Of a stretch of 34,637 bases of DNA, positions 26,728-33,959 are shown one piece after another. Numbering within the stretch: the first letter of the stretch is position 1; the number at the start of each line of letters is the position of its first letter. Made by a program: the position numbers and the translations under genes. The stretch is taken from assembly GCA_024637395.1 (NCBI GenBank), contig JAGXFG010000107.1:1-34637 (forward strand). Direction: 5' to 3'. A model generated the notes under the pieces. It was not told the origin of the DNA and ran no database searches. It saw only the letters and a program-made list of their open reading frames with translations. The stretch is from Burkholderiaceae bacterium (lineage in GTDB: Bacteria; Pseudomonadota; Gammaproteobacteria; Burkholderiales; Burkholderiaceae_E).

Positions 26728-27123
26728 ATGGCCAAAAACCCGACCGAAATTGACAGGAGCAGCCCGGCCAGCAATGAGCCGGGCAGGGCGCGCCCCGGCG
26801 TGTTGCAGGTCTCGATCAAGGAGACGGCGGCGCTCTACGCCGCCTACATGCCGTTTGTCGACGGTGGTGGTCTCTTTGTTCCGACCACCCGCCCAGCCCA
26901 CATGGGCGACCAGTTGTACCTGGTGATGACGCTGATGGACGAGCCCGAAAAGCTGCCCGTTACCGGCACCGTCATCTGGATCACCCCACCGGGCACGCCC
27001 GGCCGCCAGCAGGGCCTGGGAATCCAGTTTGCGCGTGATGCGGCCGGCGCAGCCGCCAGGCATCGCATCGAAACCCTGCTCGGTGGTTCCCTCAAATCGA
27101 GCCGGCCGACGCACACGGTCTGA
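26728..27123 (+). CDS. pilZ: PilZ-domain protein (type IV pilus assembly PilZ)
   Basis: A 131-residue cytoplasmic protein with a PilZ domain at about 24-120. GGGLFVPTTRPAHMGDQLYLVM and LMDEPEKLPVTGTVIWITP are the pattern of the PilZ protein itself, needed for type IV pilus formation. The RxxxR motif for cyclic-di-GMP binding is absent from its N-terminus, as in other true PilZ proteins. The position between holB and tatD matches the usual betaproteobacterial order. No other pilus gene is in the window. Confidence 0.9.
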   Translation: MAKNPTEIDRSSPASNEPGRARPGVLQVSIKETAALYAAYMPFVDGGGLFVPTTRPAHMGDQLYLVMTLMDEPEKLPVTGTVIWITPPGTPGRQQGLGIQFARDAAGAAARHRIETLLGGSLKSSRPTHTV

Positions 27124-27180
27124 GCGCGCCGTCGCGTAGTGCCCAAAAGATACAATGGTGCTCGTTTATACGGGCCAGCC

Positions 27181-27945
27181 ATGTTCGTTGATTCCCACTG
27201 CCATCTCGACTTCCCGGAGTTCGCCGACCAGATCGACGCGCTGCTGGCGCGTATGGCGGCCAACGACGTGATCGCGGCACTGTGCGTGGCGGTAAATCTC
27301 GAAGACTTTCCGCGGGTACTGGCGCTCGCCGCGAGCGACTCCCGGCTGTGCGCATCGGTTGGGGTCCATCCCGACTATCCGGATGTCGTCGAGCCCGATG
27401 TGGAGACCCTGGTTGCCCACGCGGCCCATCCCAAAGTGGTCGCGATCGGTGAAACCGGGCTGGACTACTACCGGCTGACCGATGCCCCGGAGTGGCAGCG
27501 CGAGCGTTTCCGGGTCCATATCAGGGCCGCACGCGCGGCGCGCAAGCCGCTCATCGTTCACATGCGATCGGCCGCCGAAGACACCATCCGTATCCTGCGC
27601 GAGGAGGGCGCCGACGCGGTGGGCGGAGTGATGCACTGTTTTACCGGCGACTGGGCGAGCGCGCAGGCCGCGCTCGATCTCGGGTTCTGCATCTCGTTTT
27701 CCGGGATCGTGACCTTTCGCAGCGCCGCCGACCTGCGCGAGGTGGCCGCCAGGGTTCCTGAAGACTGGCTGCTGATCGAAACCGACTCGCCCTACCTGGC
27801 GCCCGAGCCGCATCGCGGCAAGCGTTGCGAGCCCGCTTTCGTACGCCATGTCGCCGAACGGCTCGCGCTGGTCAGGGGTACCAGCATCGAGCAGATAGCA
27901 AAGGCTACTACTGACAACTTCCAACGTATATTCAAGGCACTGTGA
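27181..27945 (+). CDS. tatD: TatD-family metal-dependent hydrolase (DNase)
   Basis: A 254-residue TIM-barrel hydrolase of the TatD DNase family. The metal ligands are visible: H6 and H8 (FVDSHCHLD), E91 (IGETGLDYY), H127 (IVHMRS), H152 (MHCFTG) and D202 (IETDSPYLAPEPHRG). The ATG at 27181 matches the family start; an in-frame ATG at 27139 lies upstream. TACAAT at 27151-27156 could be a -10 box for this gene. Family members are 3'-5' exonucleases or D-aminoacyl-tRNA-like hydrolases; this one is probably a YcfH-type member, as it neighbours holB. Confidence 0.94.
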   Translation: MFVDSHCHLDFPEFADQIDALLARMAANDVIAALCVAVNLEDFPRVLALAASDSRLCASVGVHPDYPDVVEPDVETLVAHAAHPKVVAIGETGLDYYRLTDAPEWQRERFRVHIRAARAARKPLIVHMRSAAEDTIRILREEGADAVGGVMHCFTGDWASAQAALDLGFCISFSGIVTFRSAADLREVAARVPEDWLLIETDSPYLAPEPHRGKRCEPAFVRHVAERLALVRGTSIEQIAKATTDNFQRIFKAL

Positions 27946-27964
27946 GACATAGTGGATGTGTTAC

Positions 27965-28723
27965 ATGAATAACAATAAGATCGCCTTGAGAGCTTTTTCC
28001 CTGGCTTTCCTGGTGGGGCTGGCCCTGGTGTCGGCACCACAAGCAGCCCGCGCCGACCCGCGCATCGAGATGCTCGAGGCGATCAAGGCCGACGACGGCG
28101 CCGCCGTCGCCAGCCTGCTGCGCCGGGGCGTGAGCCCCAATACCAGGGAGCGCGAATACGGTTCGGCGCCGATGATGGCGGCACAACTCCACGCCTGGAG
28201 CGCGCTGCGGGCACTGGCGGCGTCGCCGCGAGTGGAGCTCAATGTCACCAATTCCCGCAAAGAATCGCCCTTGATGCTCGCCGCCATTACCGGTGAACTG
28301 GACATCGTGCGCCTGCTGGTGGAGCACGGAGCCGAGGTGAATGGCACCGGCTGGACCGCCTTGCACTATGCCGCGACTGGTGGCCATGCCCCGATCGTGG
28401 GCTATTTGATCGAGAAGAATGCCTTCATCGACGCCGAATCACCCAACAAGACCACGCCGCTGATGATGGCGGCGCGCCACGAACACATCGCCACGATGCG
28501 CCTGCTGGTCGAGCTCGGGGCGGACCCCAGCGCGGTCAACGAAGCCGGGGTTGCCGCGGCCGACTACATGAGAATGCTCGGCCACCCCGACGAAGAGCGC
28601 TGGCTGCGCGAGCGCGCGCAGGAATTCCGCCGCAAGTACGGCACGGTTGAACATCCGGTGCTCTCCGGGGGCGCCGGCAAGTCGGCGCCGGGGCGAGAGA
28701 CGGCGCCAGCACCAACTAAATAG
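27965..28723 (+). CDS. Exported ankyrin-repeat protein
   Basis: A 252-residue protein with a signal peptide (MNNNKIALRAFSLAFLVGLA, probable cleavage near ARA-D at about residue 31). At least four ankyrin repeats follow: SAPMMAAQLHAWSALRAL, ESPLMLAAITGELDIVRLLV, WTALHYAATGGHAPIVGYLI and TTPLMMAARHEHIATMRLLV. The tail is charged and Pro/Gly-rich. It is probably a periplasmic protein-binding scaffold; the partner is unknown. An alternative ATG at 27956 adds three residues. The gene follows tatD by 19 bases and likely shares its transcript. Confidence 0.9.
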   Translation: MNNNKIALRAFSLAFLVGLALVSAPQAARADPRIEMLEAIKADDGAAVASLLRRGVSPNTREREYGSAPMMAAQLHAWSALRALAASPRVELNVTNSRKESPLMLAAITGELDIVRLLVEHGAEVNGTGWTALHYAATGGHAPIVGYLIEKNAFIDAESPNKTTPLMMAARHEHIATMRLLVELGADPSAVNEAGVAAADYMRMLGHPDEERWLRERAQEFRRKYGTVEHPVLSGGAGKSAPGRETAPAPTK

Positions 28724-29126
28724 GCGCGCGCTTGGAATCGTTGGCGCCGATCCGTTCTTGAGTCGGCGTGACTGAAAGGATGGCTTGAGTACCGGATCTC
28801 GGCTGGTCAGCGGATGTGCTTGCTGGTCACTTCCGTAAGTGCGCGGAATGTATATTATGTCAAGTACGTGATGCGTATGAATCCTACAAGGACCGGTCTC
28901 AGGGAGCGGTCTCAGCGCACCTCCCTATTAGGAAACGCGCGCCATAGAGTGGTTATAAGTGAAAGCTATACATTCAGTTGCTGTCGCAAGGCATTGTTTT
29001 CCCGAGGCAAATGCCATTTTCCAAAAAGCCTACTTCTGTGCCGTAGTTTCCCTGGCGTCCGGTTGGCGGGCATAACGGTCATCAACAGTTACGATGTGCA
29101 AACCGTAAACTGGAGCGACCTTCCCC
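28724..29126. other. 403-bp region without a convincing gene
   Basis: Composition here is clearly less GC-rich than in the neighbouring genes, for example TGTATATTATGTCAAG near 28849 and ATTTTCCAAAAAG near 29017. An open frame from 28814 runs into the next gene in another frame and has no family signature, so I do not call it. CGGTCTCAG is directly repeated at 28894-28902 and 28907-28915, and CACTT-CCGT-AAGTG forms a small hairpin near 28829. The promoter of the downstream gst gene must lie here, but no clear -35/-10 pair is seen. Confidence 0.6.
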
Positions 29127-29798
29127 ATGATCATCGTTCACCACCTCAACAACTCCCGTTCGCAGCGCGTGCTGTGGCTGCTCGAAGAACTTGGCGCCGA
29201 GTACGAGGTCAAGCGCTACGAGCGCGACCCAAAGACGATGCGGGCGCCCGCCTCCCTGCGTGAGGTGCATCCGCTAGGCAAGTCCCCGGTGATCACCGAG
29301 AACGGACTCACCATCGCAGAATCCGGTGCAATCATCGAGTATCTGATCGAGCGCCACGGCGGCGGGGAGCTGATTCCTCCGGCGGGAACACCGGAACGCC
29401 TGCGCTACACCTACTGGCTGCACTTTGCCGAGGGCTCAGCGATGACCCCCCTGTTGCTGTCGCTGATTTTCTCCCGACTACCGACGCAGCCGATGCCCTT
29501 CTTCGTGCGCCCGATCGCCCGTGGCCTGTCCCAGAAGGTGCTCAAAACCTTCGTCGAGCCGCAAATCAAGGATCAGCAGGAATACATGGAGCGCGAACTC
29601 GGGAAAAGCGACTGGTTCGCCGGCGATGCATTCACCGCTGCCGACATTCAGATGAGCTTCGTAGTCGAGGGCTCGGCTGCACGCGGCGGTTTGGGTGCGA
29701 CGCACCCGCGGCTGATGTCCTGGCTCGAGCGCATCCACGCCCGCCCTGCCTATCAACGGGCTCTGGAAAAGGGCGGGCCCTACGACTTGCTGCGTTAA
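29127..29798 (+). CDS. Glutathione S-transferase
   Basis: A 223-residue cytosolic GST. The thioredoxin-like N-domain (1-80) contains NNSRSQRVLWLLEELG with the probable catalytic serine (S10/S12), the cis-proline P54 (GKSPVI) and the glutathione-binding E65-S66 (IAESGAI). The all-helical C-domain has the N-capping motif FTAADIQMSF. A TGGAGCG stretch lies upstream of the ATG. It is a stand-alone gene converging with a minus-strand pair. Its substrate is unknown; it resembles fungal-Ure2p/YfcG-distant bacterial GSTs. Confidence 0.92.
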   Translation: MIIVHHLNNSRSQRVLWLLEELGAEYEVKRYERDPKTMRAPASLREVHPLGKSPVITENGLTIAESGAIIEYLIERHGGGELIPPAGTPERLRYTYWLHFAEGSAMTPLLLSLIFSRLPTQPMPFFVRPIARGLSQKVLKTFVEPQIKDQQEYMERELGKSDWFAGDAFTAADIQMSFVVEGSAARGGLGATHPRLMSWLERIHARPAYQRALEKGGPYDLLR

Positions 29799-29820
29799 GA
29801 GCTGGCAGCTGGATCTTGTG

Positions 29821-30186
29821 TCACTCCCGCCGCAGCAAGGCCACCGCCACGGCCACGGTCTGACCGGGTTCCAGGCCGGCCGCCCTCCCTGCAGCGTTGA
29901 CCGCCGACACCACCCCGCAAAGGAGACCGTCCGCGGCGTCGCCGATGCGGGCGGTGTCGCTGGCATAGGCGGCGGCGATCACGCGTGCTGGCTCGAGTTC
30001 ATCCAGTGCTGCGATGCCGGCCCGCTCCTTGCCGATCCCGGCATCGTTGAAGAACACCGCGTGAGGCCGGCCGGCGAGCGTGAACCCGACCACCGAGCGA
30101 CCCCCATGGGAACCGGAGACGATCACGGCTCCGTCCATGGCAGCAGTGGTCGCGGTAATCGTGTCGAGCAGGTGGAGCGCTCGCAT
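29821..30186 (-). CDS. Conserved protein of unknown function
   Basis: A 121-residue protein with a glycine/alanine-rich alpha/beta pattern. Segments such as IVSGSHGGRSVVGF, VFFNDAGIGKERAGIAAL, SDTARIGDAADGL and GVVSAVNAAGRAAGLEPGQ look like a conserved family that I have seen only as hypothetical. The SHGG, NDAG and ARIGD motifs could form a ligand-binding site. It starts 30 bases after the PA1024-like gene and probably shares its transcript. No signal peptide and no membrane helix. Confidence 0.75.
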   Translation of the reverse strand: MRALHLLDTITATTAAMDGAVIVSGSHGGRSVVGFTLAGRPHAVFFNDAGIGKERAGIAALDELEPARVIAAAYASDTARIGDAADGLLCGVVSAVNAAGRAAGLEPGQTVAVAVALLRRE

Positions 30187-30216
30187 GGCGTCAACCGCCC
30201 TCTTGCGCGACAGCTT

Positions 30217-31194
30217 CTAGCCAGCCAGCATCCCTTCCAGGCGCTTGCGAATCAGCGTTTCAGCGTCACGCATGATCCGATCGATCAGTTCCTTGCAGGT
30301 CGGGATATCGTGGATCAGCCCGGCGACCATGCCACAGGACCAGGCGCCGGCATCGACCAGCCCTTCGCTCATCACCTTGGGGTAGACCCCGGCTACTTCG
30401 GCGATGACGTCGGCAAAGGTCAGCTTGTCGCCCAGTGCCTTCTCCTTTTCCAGCAACCGTTCGACGGCGCTGTTGTTGAGAACGCGTTCGGTGTTCCTCA
30501 GGCCCCTCATCACCAGCCTCGTATCGAGTTCCGAGGCGGCGACGATGGCCTGCTTGACGTTGTCGTGGACCGGCGCCTCCTTGGTGGCGATGAAGCGCGT
30601 GCCCATGTTCATGCCATCAGCGCCCATGGCCAGCGCCGCGACCAGGCTGCGGGCATCTGCCATGCCGCCCGATGCGACAAACGGAATCTTCAGTTCGTCG
30701 GCCGCACGCGGCAGCAGGATCATATTGGGGATGTCATCCTCTCCCGGGTGCCCGCCGCACTCGAAGCCGTCGACCGAAACCGCGTCGCACCCGATCGCTT
30801 CGGCCTTAAGCGAGTGGCGCACCGAGGTGCACTTGTGAATGACCTTGATGCCGGCCTTCTTGAGCAACGGCATATATTCCTGGGGATTGCGCCCAGCGGT
30901 CTCGACAATCTTGACTCCGCCGTCGACTATTGCGGCGATATATCCGGGGTAGTCAGGGGTGGTGACAATCGGCAGAAAGGTCAGATTCACGCCGAATGGC
31001 TTGTCGGTCATGGCGTGGCAACGCGCAATTTCCTTGGCAAGGTCCTGGGGAGTCTTCTGCGTCAGCCCGGTGATGATGCCCAGGCCGCCGGCGTTCGAGA
31101 CCGCGGCGGCGAGTTCGGCAAAGCCGACGTAGTGCATTCCGCCCTGGATGATCGGGTGCTCGATGCCGAACAGTTCGGTGATTCGTGTTTTCAT
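30217..31194 (-). CDS. PA1024-like NADH:quinone reductase (nitronate monooxygenase fold)
   Basis: A 325-residue FMN TIM-barrel protein. It carries the segments FGIEHPIIQGGM, AAAVSNAGGLGIITGLTQ, KPFGVNLTFLP, VIHKCTSVRHSLKAE, GFECGGHPGEDDIPN and ASGGMADARSLVAALAMGADG. Compared from memory these align closely with Pseudomonas PA1024, which is an NADH:quinone reductase and not a nitronate monooxygenase, although such genes are often annotated as the latter. FMN-binding glycine motifs are retained. It is transcribed away from the TSUP permease gene, with a 103-bp shared upstream region, and is followed by the uncharacterised gene at 29821. Confidence 0.88.
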   Translation of the reverse strand: MKTRITELFGIEHPIIQGGMHYVGFAELAAAVSNAGGLGIITGLTQKTPQDLAKEIARCHAMTDKPFGVNLTFLPIVTTPDYPGYIAAIVDGGVKIVETAGRNPQEYMPLLKKAGIKVIHKCTSVRHSLKAEAIGCDAVSVDGFECGGHPGEDDIPNMILLPRAADELKIPFVASGGMADARSLVAALAMGADGMNMGTRFIATKEAPVHDNVKQAIVAASELDTRLVMRGLRNTERVLNNSAVERLLEKEKALGDKLTFADVIAEVAGVYPKVMSEGLVDAGAWSCGMVAGLIHDIPTCKELIDRIMRDAETLIRKRLEGMLAG

Positions 31195-31297
31195 GGGTTG
31201 GCTCGCCTCTGGGGATTAATCCTGATTGAACTTGTGACGTATGATCGCACCGATCCGCTCATATTTCATCGCCTCTTCGCACCCGGGTCACTGGTAG

Positions 31298-32044
31298 ATG
31301 GAATCACTTATCGGCCCAGAAATGGCGCTGTGGCAACTCGGCGCTGTGATTGTCGTCGCGATCCTGGGCGGACTCGTCCGCGGCCTGACTGGATTTGGCG
31401 GCGCCCTGGTCATGACGGTCCCGCTGGCAATGGTGATCGGGCCCCAGCGCGCAGTCCTTACCGCCATCATGCTGGAAGCCGTAGCGTCACTGACGATGCT
31501 GCGCGACGCCCTGGGGGTCGCCAATCTACGCGTGGTCGCGCCCATCGCGGTGGCGTCATGCCTGACCGTGCCGCTGGGCGGCTATCTGCTGCTGACCGCG
31601 GATGCCCAGTTCCTGCGCCAACTCATGGCCGGGGTGGTGATCATCTTTTCAGTGATGCTATTGATGGGTATGCGCTATAGCGGCGTCCAGCGCCTCGGCA
31701 CCTCGGTGCTCATCGGCGCCGCCAGTGGGTTGTTGCTGGGAGCGACCAGCATGGGCGGTCCGCCGGTAATTCTCTACGTCTTGTCGGGGCCAGGCTCGGC
31801 TCGGGTCAACCGTGCCAATCTCAACCTCTGCGTTGGTGCGATGACCGGCGCCGGTGTGGTGATGTTGTCGGTCGGCGGGATCATGAGCGTCCAGGGCGCG
31901 CTCGGTGCGCTTATCCTCGCGCCCTGTTTCCTCGCTGGCGTGATGCTGGGGGTCAAATTCTTTCCGAGGCTTGACGAGCAGTTGTTCCGGCGGTTCACGC
32001 TGGTGTTGCTGGCTAGTGTTTCAGCGCTGAGCCTGCTGGTCTGA
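31298..32044 (+). CDS. TSUP/TauE-SafE family membrane permease
   Basis: A 248-residue membrane protein with about eight helices. The duplicated family motif is visible: GGLVRGLTGFGGALVMTVPL near residue 24 in the first half and GAASGLLLGATSMGGPPVILY near 135 in the second. Members export or import sulfite, sulfoacetate, taurine-derived or other small organic anions; the substrate is not predictable here. The gene is divergent from the quinone reductase. The start at 31298 (MESLIGPEMALWQLG) has only a poor ribosome site; an internal ATG at 31322 is an alternative. Confidence 0.88.
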   Translation: MESLIGPEMALWQLGAVIVVAILGGLVRGLTGFGGALVMTVPLAMVIGPQRAVLTAIMLEAVASLTMLRDALGVANLRVVAPIAVASCLTVPLGGYLLLTADAQFLRQLMAGVVIIFSVMLLMGMRYSGVQRLGTSVLIGAASGLLLGATSMGGPPVILYVLSGPGSARVNRANLNLCVGAMTGAGVVMLSVGGIMSVQGALGALILAPCFLAGVMLGVKFFPRLDEQLFRRFTLVLLASVSALSLLV

Positions 32045-32057
32045 TAGTCGGCGGGCG

Positions 32058-32077
32058 AGCGGCTTCACCATGCCGCT
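32058..32077 (+). terminator. Weak stem-loop after the TSUP gene
   Basis: AGCGGC (32058-32063) pairs with GCCGCT (32072-32077) over an eight-base loop, followed by ACCTTTCC. The T-tract is short, so termination may be partial before the nnrU-like gene. Confidence 0.35.
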
Positions 32078-32133
32078 ACCTTTCCGGTTTACGATTACGC
32101 CAATCCAACTACTGTTCCAGAGGAGCCGCAACA

Positions 32134-32712
32134 ATGTTCTATCTGATACTCGGTGTGCTTGTGTTCCTCGGGGTTCATTCAATCCGAATCTTCGCCGATG
32201 ACTTGCGCACACGACGTATTGCGAAGTTGGGCTTGCCCGCGTGGAAGGCTATCTTTGCGCTGCTCTCGATTGTCGGCCTGGTGCTGATCGCCTACGGCTT
32301 CGGCATCGCGCGAATGACACCAGTCGTGCTGTGGATCGGGGCCAAATGGGCACGCGATGTCGCCGGCGTGTTCACGCTGGTTGCGTTCGTGCTGATCGTT
32401 TCAGCCTATGTTCCCAACAGTCGCATCCGTGGCCTGGTTGGCCACCCGATGGTGATCGGCGTGAAGATCTGGGCGCTGGGCCATCTGCTGGCCAATGGGA
32501 ACCTGAACGATCTGGTGCTGTTCGGCTCGATACTCGCCTGGGCAGTGATCGACTACCGCTCGCTGCGCCAGCGCGACCGCGCGGCTGGCACCACCCGCGA
32601 TCCTGGTTCATGGGCCAACGACATCATTACGATACCCGTGGCCATCGTCGGCTGGTACGTTTTCGCGCTCTACATCCACCGCGTCCTGATCGGGGTGGCG
32701 CCGTTTGGTTGA
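32134..32712 (+). CDS. NnrU-family integral membrane protein
   Basis: A 192-residue inner-membrane protein with about five to six helices. The start MFYLILGVLVFLGVHSIRIF, the motif RGLVGHPMVIGVKIWALGHLLANG and the ending YIHRVLIGVAPFG are characteristic of the NnrU family. NnrU was first linked to nitric-oxide/nitrite metabolism in denitrifiers, but relatives such as 15-cis-zeta-carotene isomerase Z-ISO bind heme, so a heme-linked role is possible. Histidines H15 and the HPM/GHLL histidines are candidate ligands. AGAGGAG precedes the ATG. No denitrification gene is adjacent within the window. Confidence 0.88.
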   Translation: MFYLILGVLVFLGVHSIRIFADDLRTRRIAKLGLPAWKAIFALLSIVGLVLIAYGFGIARMTPVVLWIGAKWARDVAGVFTLVAFVLIVSAYVPNSRIRGLVGHPMVIGVKIWALGHLLANGNLNDLVLFGSILAWAVIDYRSLRQRDRAAGTTRDPGSWANDIITIPVAIVGWYVFALYIHRVLIGVAPFG

Positions 32713-32734
32713 CGCGCTAGCCGCCTTCATCCTA

Positions 32735-32766
32735 ACCGGGGCCGGCGCTGATGCGTCGGCCCCGGT
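32735..32766. terminator. Strong hairpin between convergent genes
   Basis: ACCGGGGCCG (32735-32744) pairs perfectly with CGGCCCCGGT (32757-32766) over a 12-base loop that can itself fold (GCGC/GCGT). It lies between the nnrU-like stop (plus) and the NrfD-like stop (minus), and can serve both, although the T-tracts are poor. Confidence 0.7.
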
Positions 32767-32774
32767 CGCATTTA

Positions 32775-33959
32775 TCAGGCGTGGGCGTGAGTCGGGTGAT
32801 CGACCCAGGGCGGGAACAGCTTGACCGCCGCCAACAGCACTGCTATCGGGGCCAGCGACAGCGTGATCGCCACCAGGGAACCTTCGCGTCCCAGGAACGG
32901 CATCACGTAAGTCAGCAGCCCCTTGCCAGTCTTCGCTATTTCCTGCCCGCCGATCACTACGTTCCAACGCATCATGAAGACCGAGAACAGCACCAGGACC
33001 GCGCAGATCGTCACACCGGCGACCATCGCCCCGCCGGTACTGCCGCGCCAGATCATGTACGACAGCCACAGCAGCGGCAGGACCATGCCGATCGCAGACT
33101 GGAGGATGAAATACGGCACCAGCAACGGTCCGGTGACGTACTGCATGATCATGTCGATCCCTTCCCTGCCCTTGTAGACCAGGCTGGCAAAGGCCAGGGC
33201 TTCGAGCACCATCGCGACCATGATGAAGGCCCAGATGGTGTAGGCCAGGCCCTTGACGCAGTCGGTGTCGATCGGGATCTTGCGCAACTTGCACGACGCC
33301 GTGTAGATGACGACCAGCAGCGCCACGCCCGAGATGATCGCCGAGAACAGGAAGATCACCGGCATCAGGTCTGACGACCACCACTCGCGCGCCTTGAGCG
33401 AGCCGTACATGAAGCCGACGTAGCCGTGCAAGCCGTGAGCTGCAGGGATGCCGGTGACTGCCAGCGCGAAGATCCACTTCTTGTCAACGCTTACGGCGTG
33501 CTCTGAGACGTCGTAAGAGCCCAGGCTGAGGATCCGGTAGAACCGTCCCAACCCTCCCGTGGCGGTCTGTGCCTGCTGGACGATGAAGGGGCGATACGCG
33601 AACCACAGCTCGAGCAGCAGCAGCACGACATAGAAAGTCGCGAAATAGCCGAACATCGCCATGGCCGAGGTCAGGTGCGGCGTGAGCATCGAATTGAACG
33701 CCCGCTCCGGGTGCCCGAGGTGAACCAGCAGTGGCAGGGGCACGAAGATCATGAAGCAGAACGAGGTCAACAGTGCCAGGTGAGCGACCGGGCGCAGGCG
33801 TTCGAAGCCAAATACCTGGAACAGGCTCGAAACGGTGAAGGCCCCGGCCACCAGGCCGGTGAGGTATGGATATACGGCGATCAGCACCGACCACTCGAAG
33901 ATGGTCTCATTGGGATAGACCCATCCGGTGAACTGCGCGAAGTGAATGACGGGATCCAT
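32775..33959 (-). CDS. NrfD/PsrC-like quinone-interacting membrane subunit
   Basis: A 394-residue membrane protein with about nine to ten helices, the length and pattern of the PsrC/NrfD superfamily. Recognisable parts are EWSVLIAVYPYLTGLVAGAF (first helix), VHLGHPERAFNSMLTPHLTS, the family loop that links helices near the quinone site, and GLHGYVGFMYGSLKAREWW. It has no cofactor-binding cysteine motif. Such subunits pass electrons between the quinone pool and a partner ferredoxin subunit. The ATG overlaps the stop of that subunit gene (ATGA). Direction of electron flow and the catalytic partner are unknown from this window. Confidence 0.9.
   Translation of the reverse strand: MDPVIHFAQFTGWVYPNETIFEWSVLIAVYPYLTGLVAGAFTVSSLFQVFGFERLRPVAHLALLTSFCFMIFVPLPLLVHLGHPERAFNSMLTPHLTSAMAMFGYFATFYVVLLLLELWFAYRPFIVQQAQTATGGLGRFYRILSLGSYDVSEHAVSVDKKWIFALAVTGIPAAHGLHGYVGFMYGSLKAREWWSSDLMPVIFLFSAIISGVALLVVIYTASCKLRKIPIDTDCVKGLAYTIWAFIMVAMVLEALAFASLVYKGREGIDMIMQYVTGPLLVPYFILQSAIGMVLPLLWLSYMIWRGSTGGAMVAGVTICAVLVLFSVFMMRWNVVIGGQEIAKTGKGLLTYVMPFLGREGSLVAITLSLAPIAVLLAAVKLFPPWVDHPTHAHA

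Noticed and set aside
28814-29263. 149-codon plus-strand frame before and into gst
   Set aside because: It overlaps the gst start in another frame, has no ribosome site or known motif, and its composition is irregular.
30217-31194. Nitronate monooxygenase
   Set aside because: The segments match the PA1024-type NADH:quinone reductase better than true nitronate monooxygenases.
29818-31680. Plus-strand open frame of 620 codons across the quinone reductase region
   Set aside because: The minus-strand genes there have strong family signatures; the plus frame has none.
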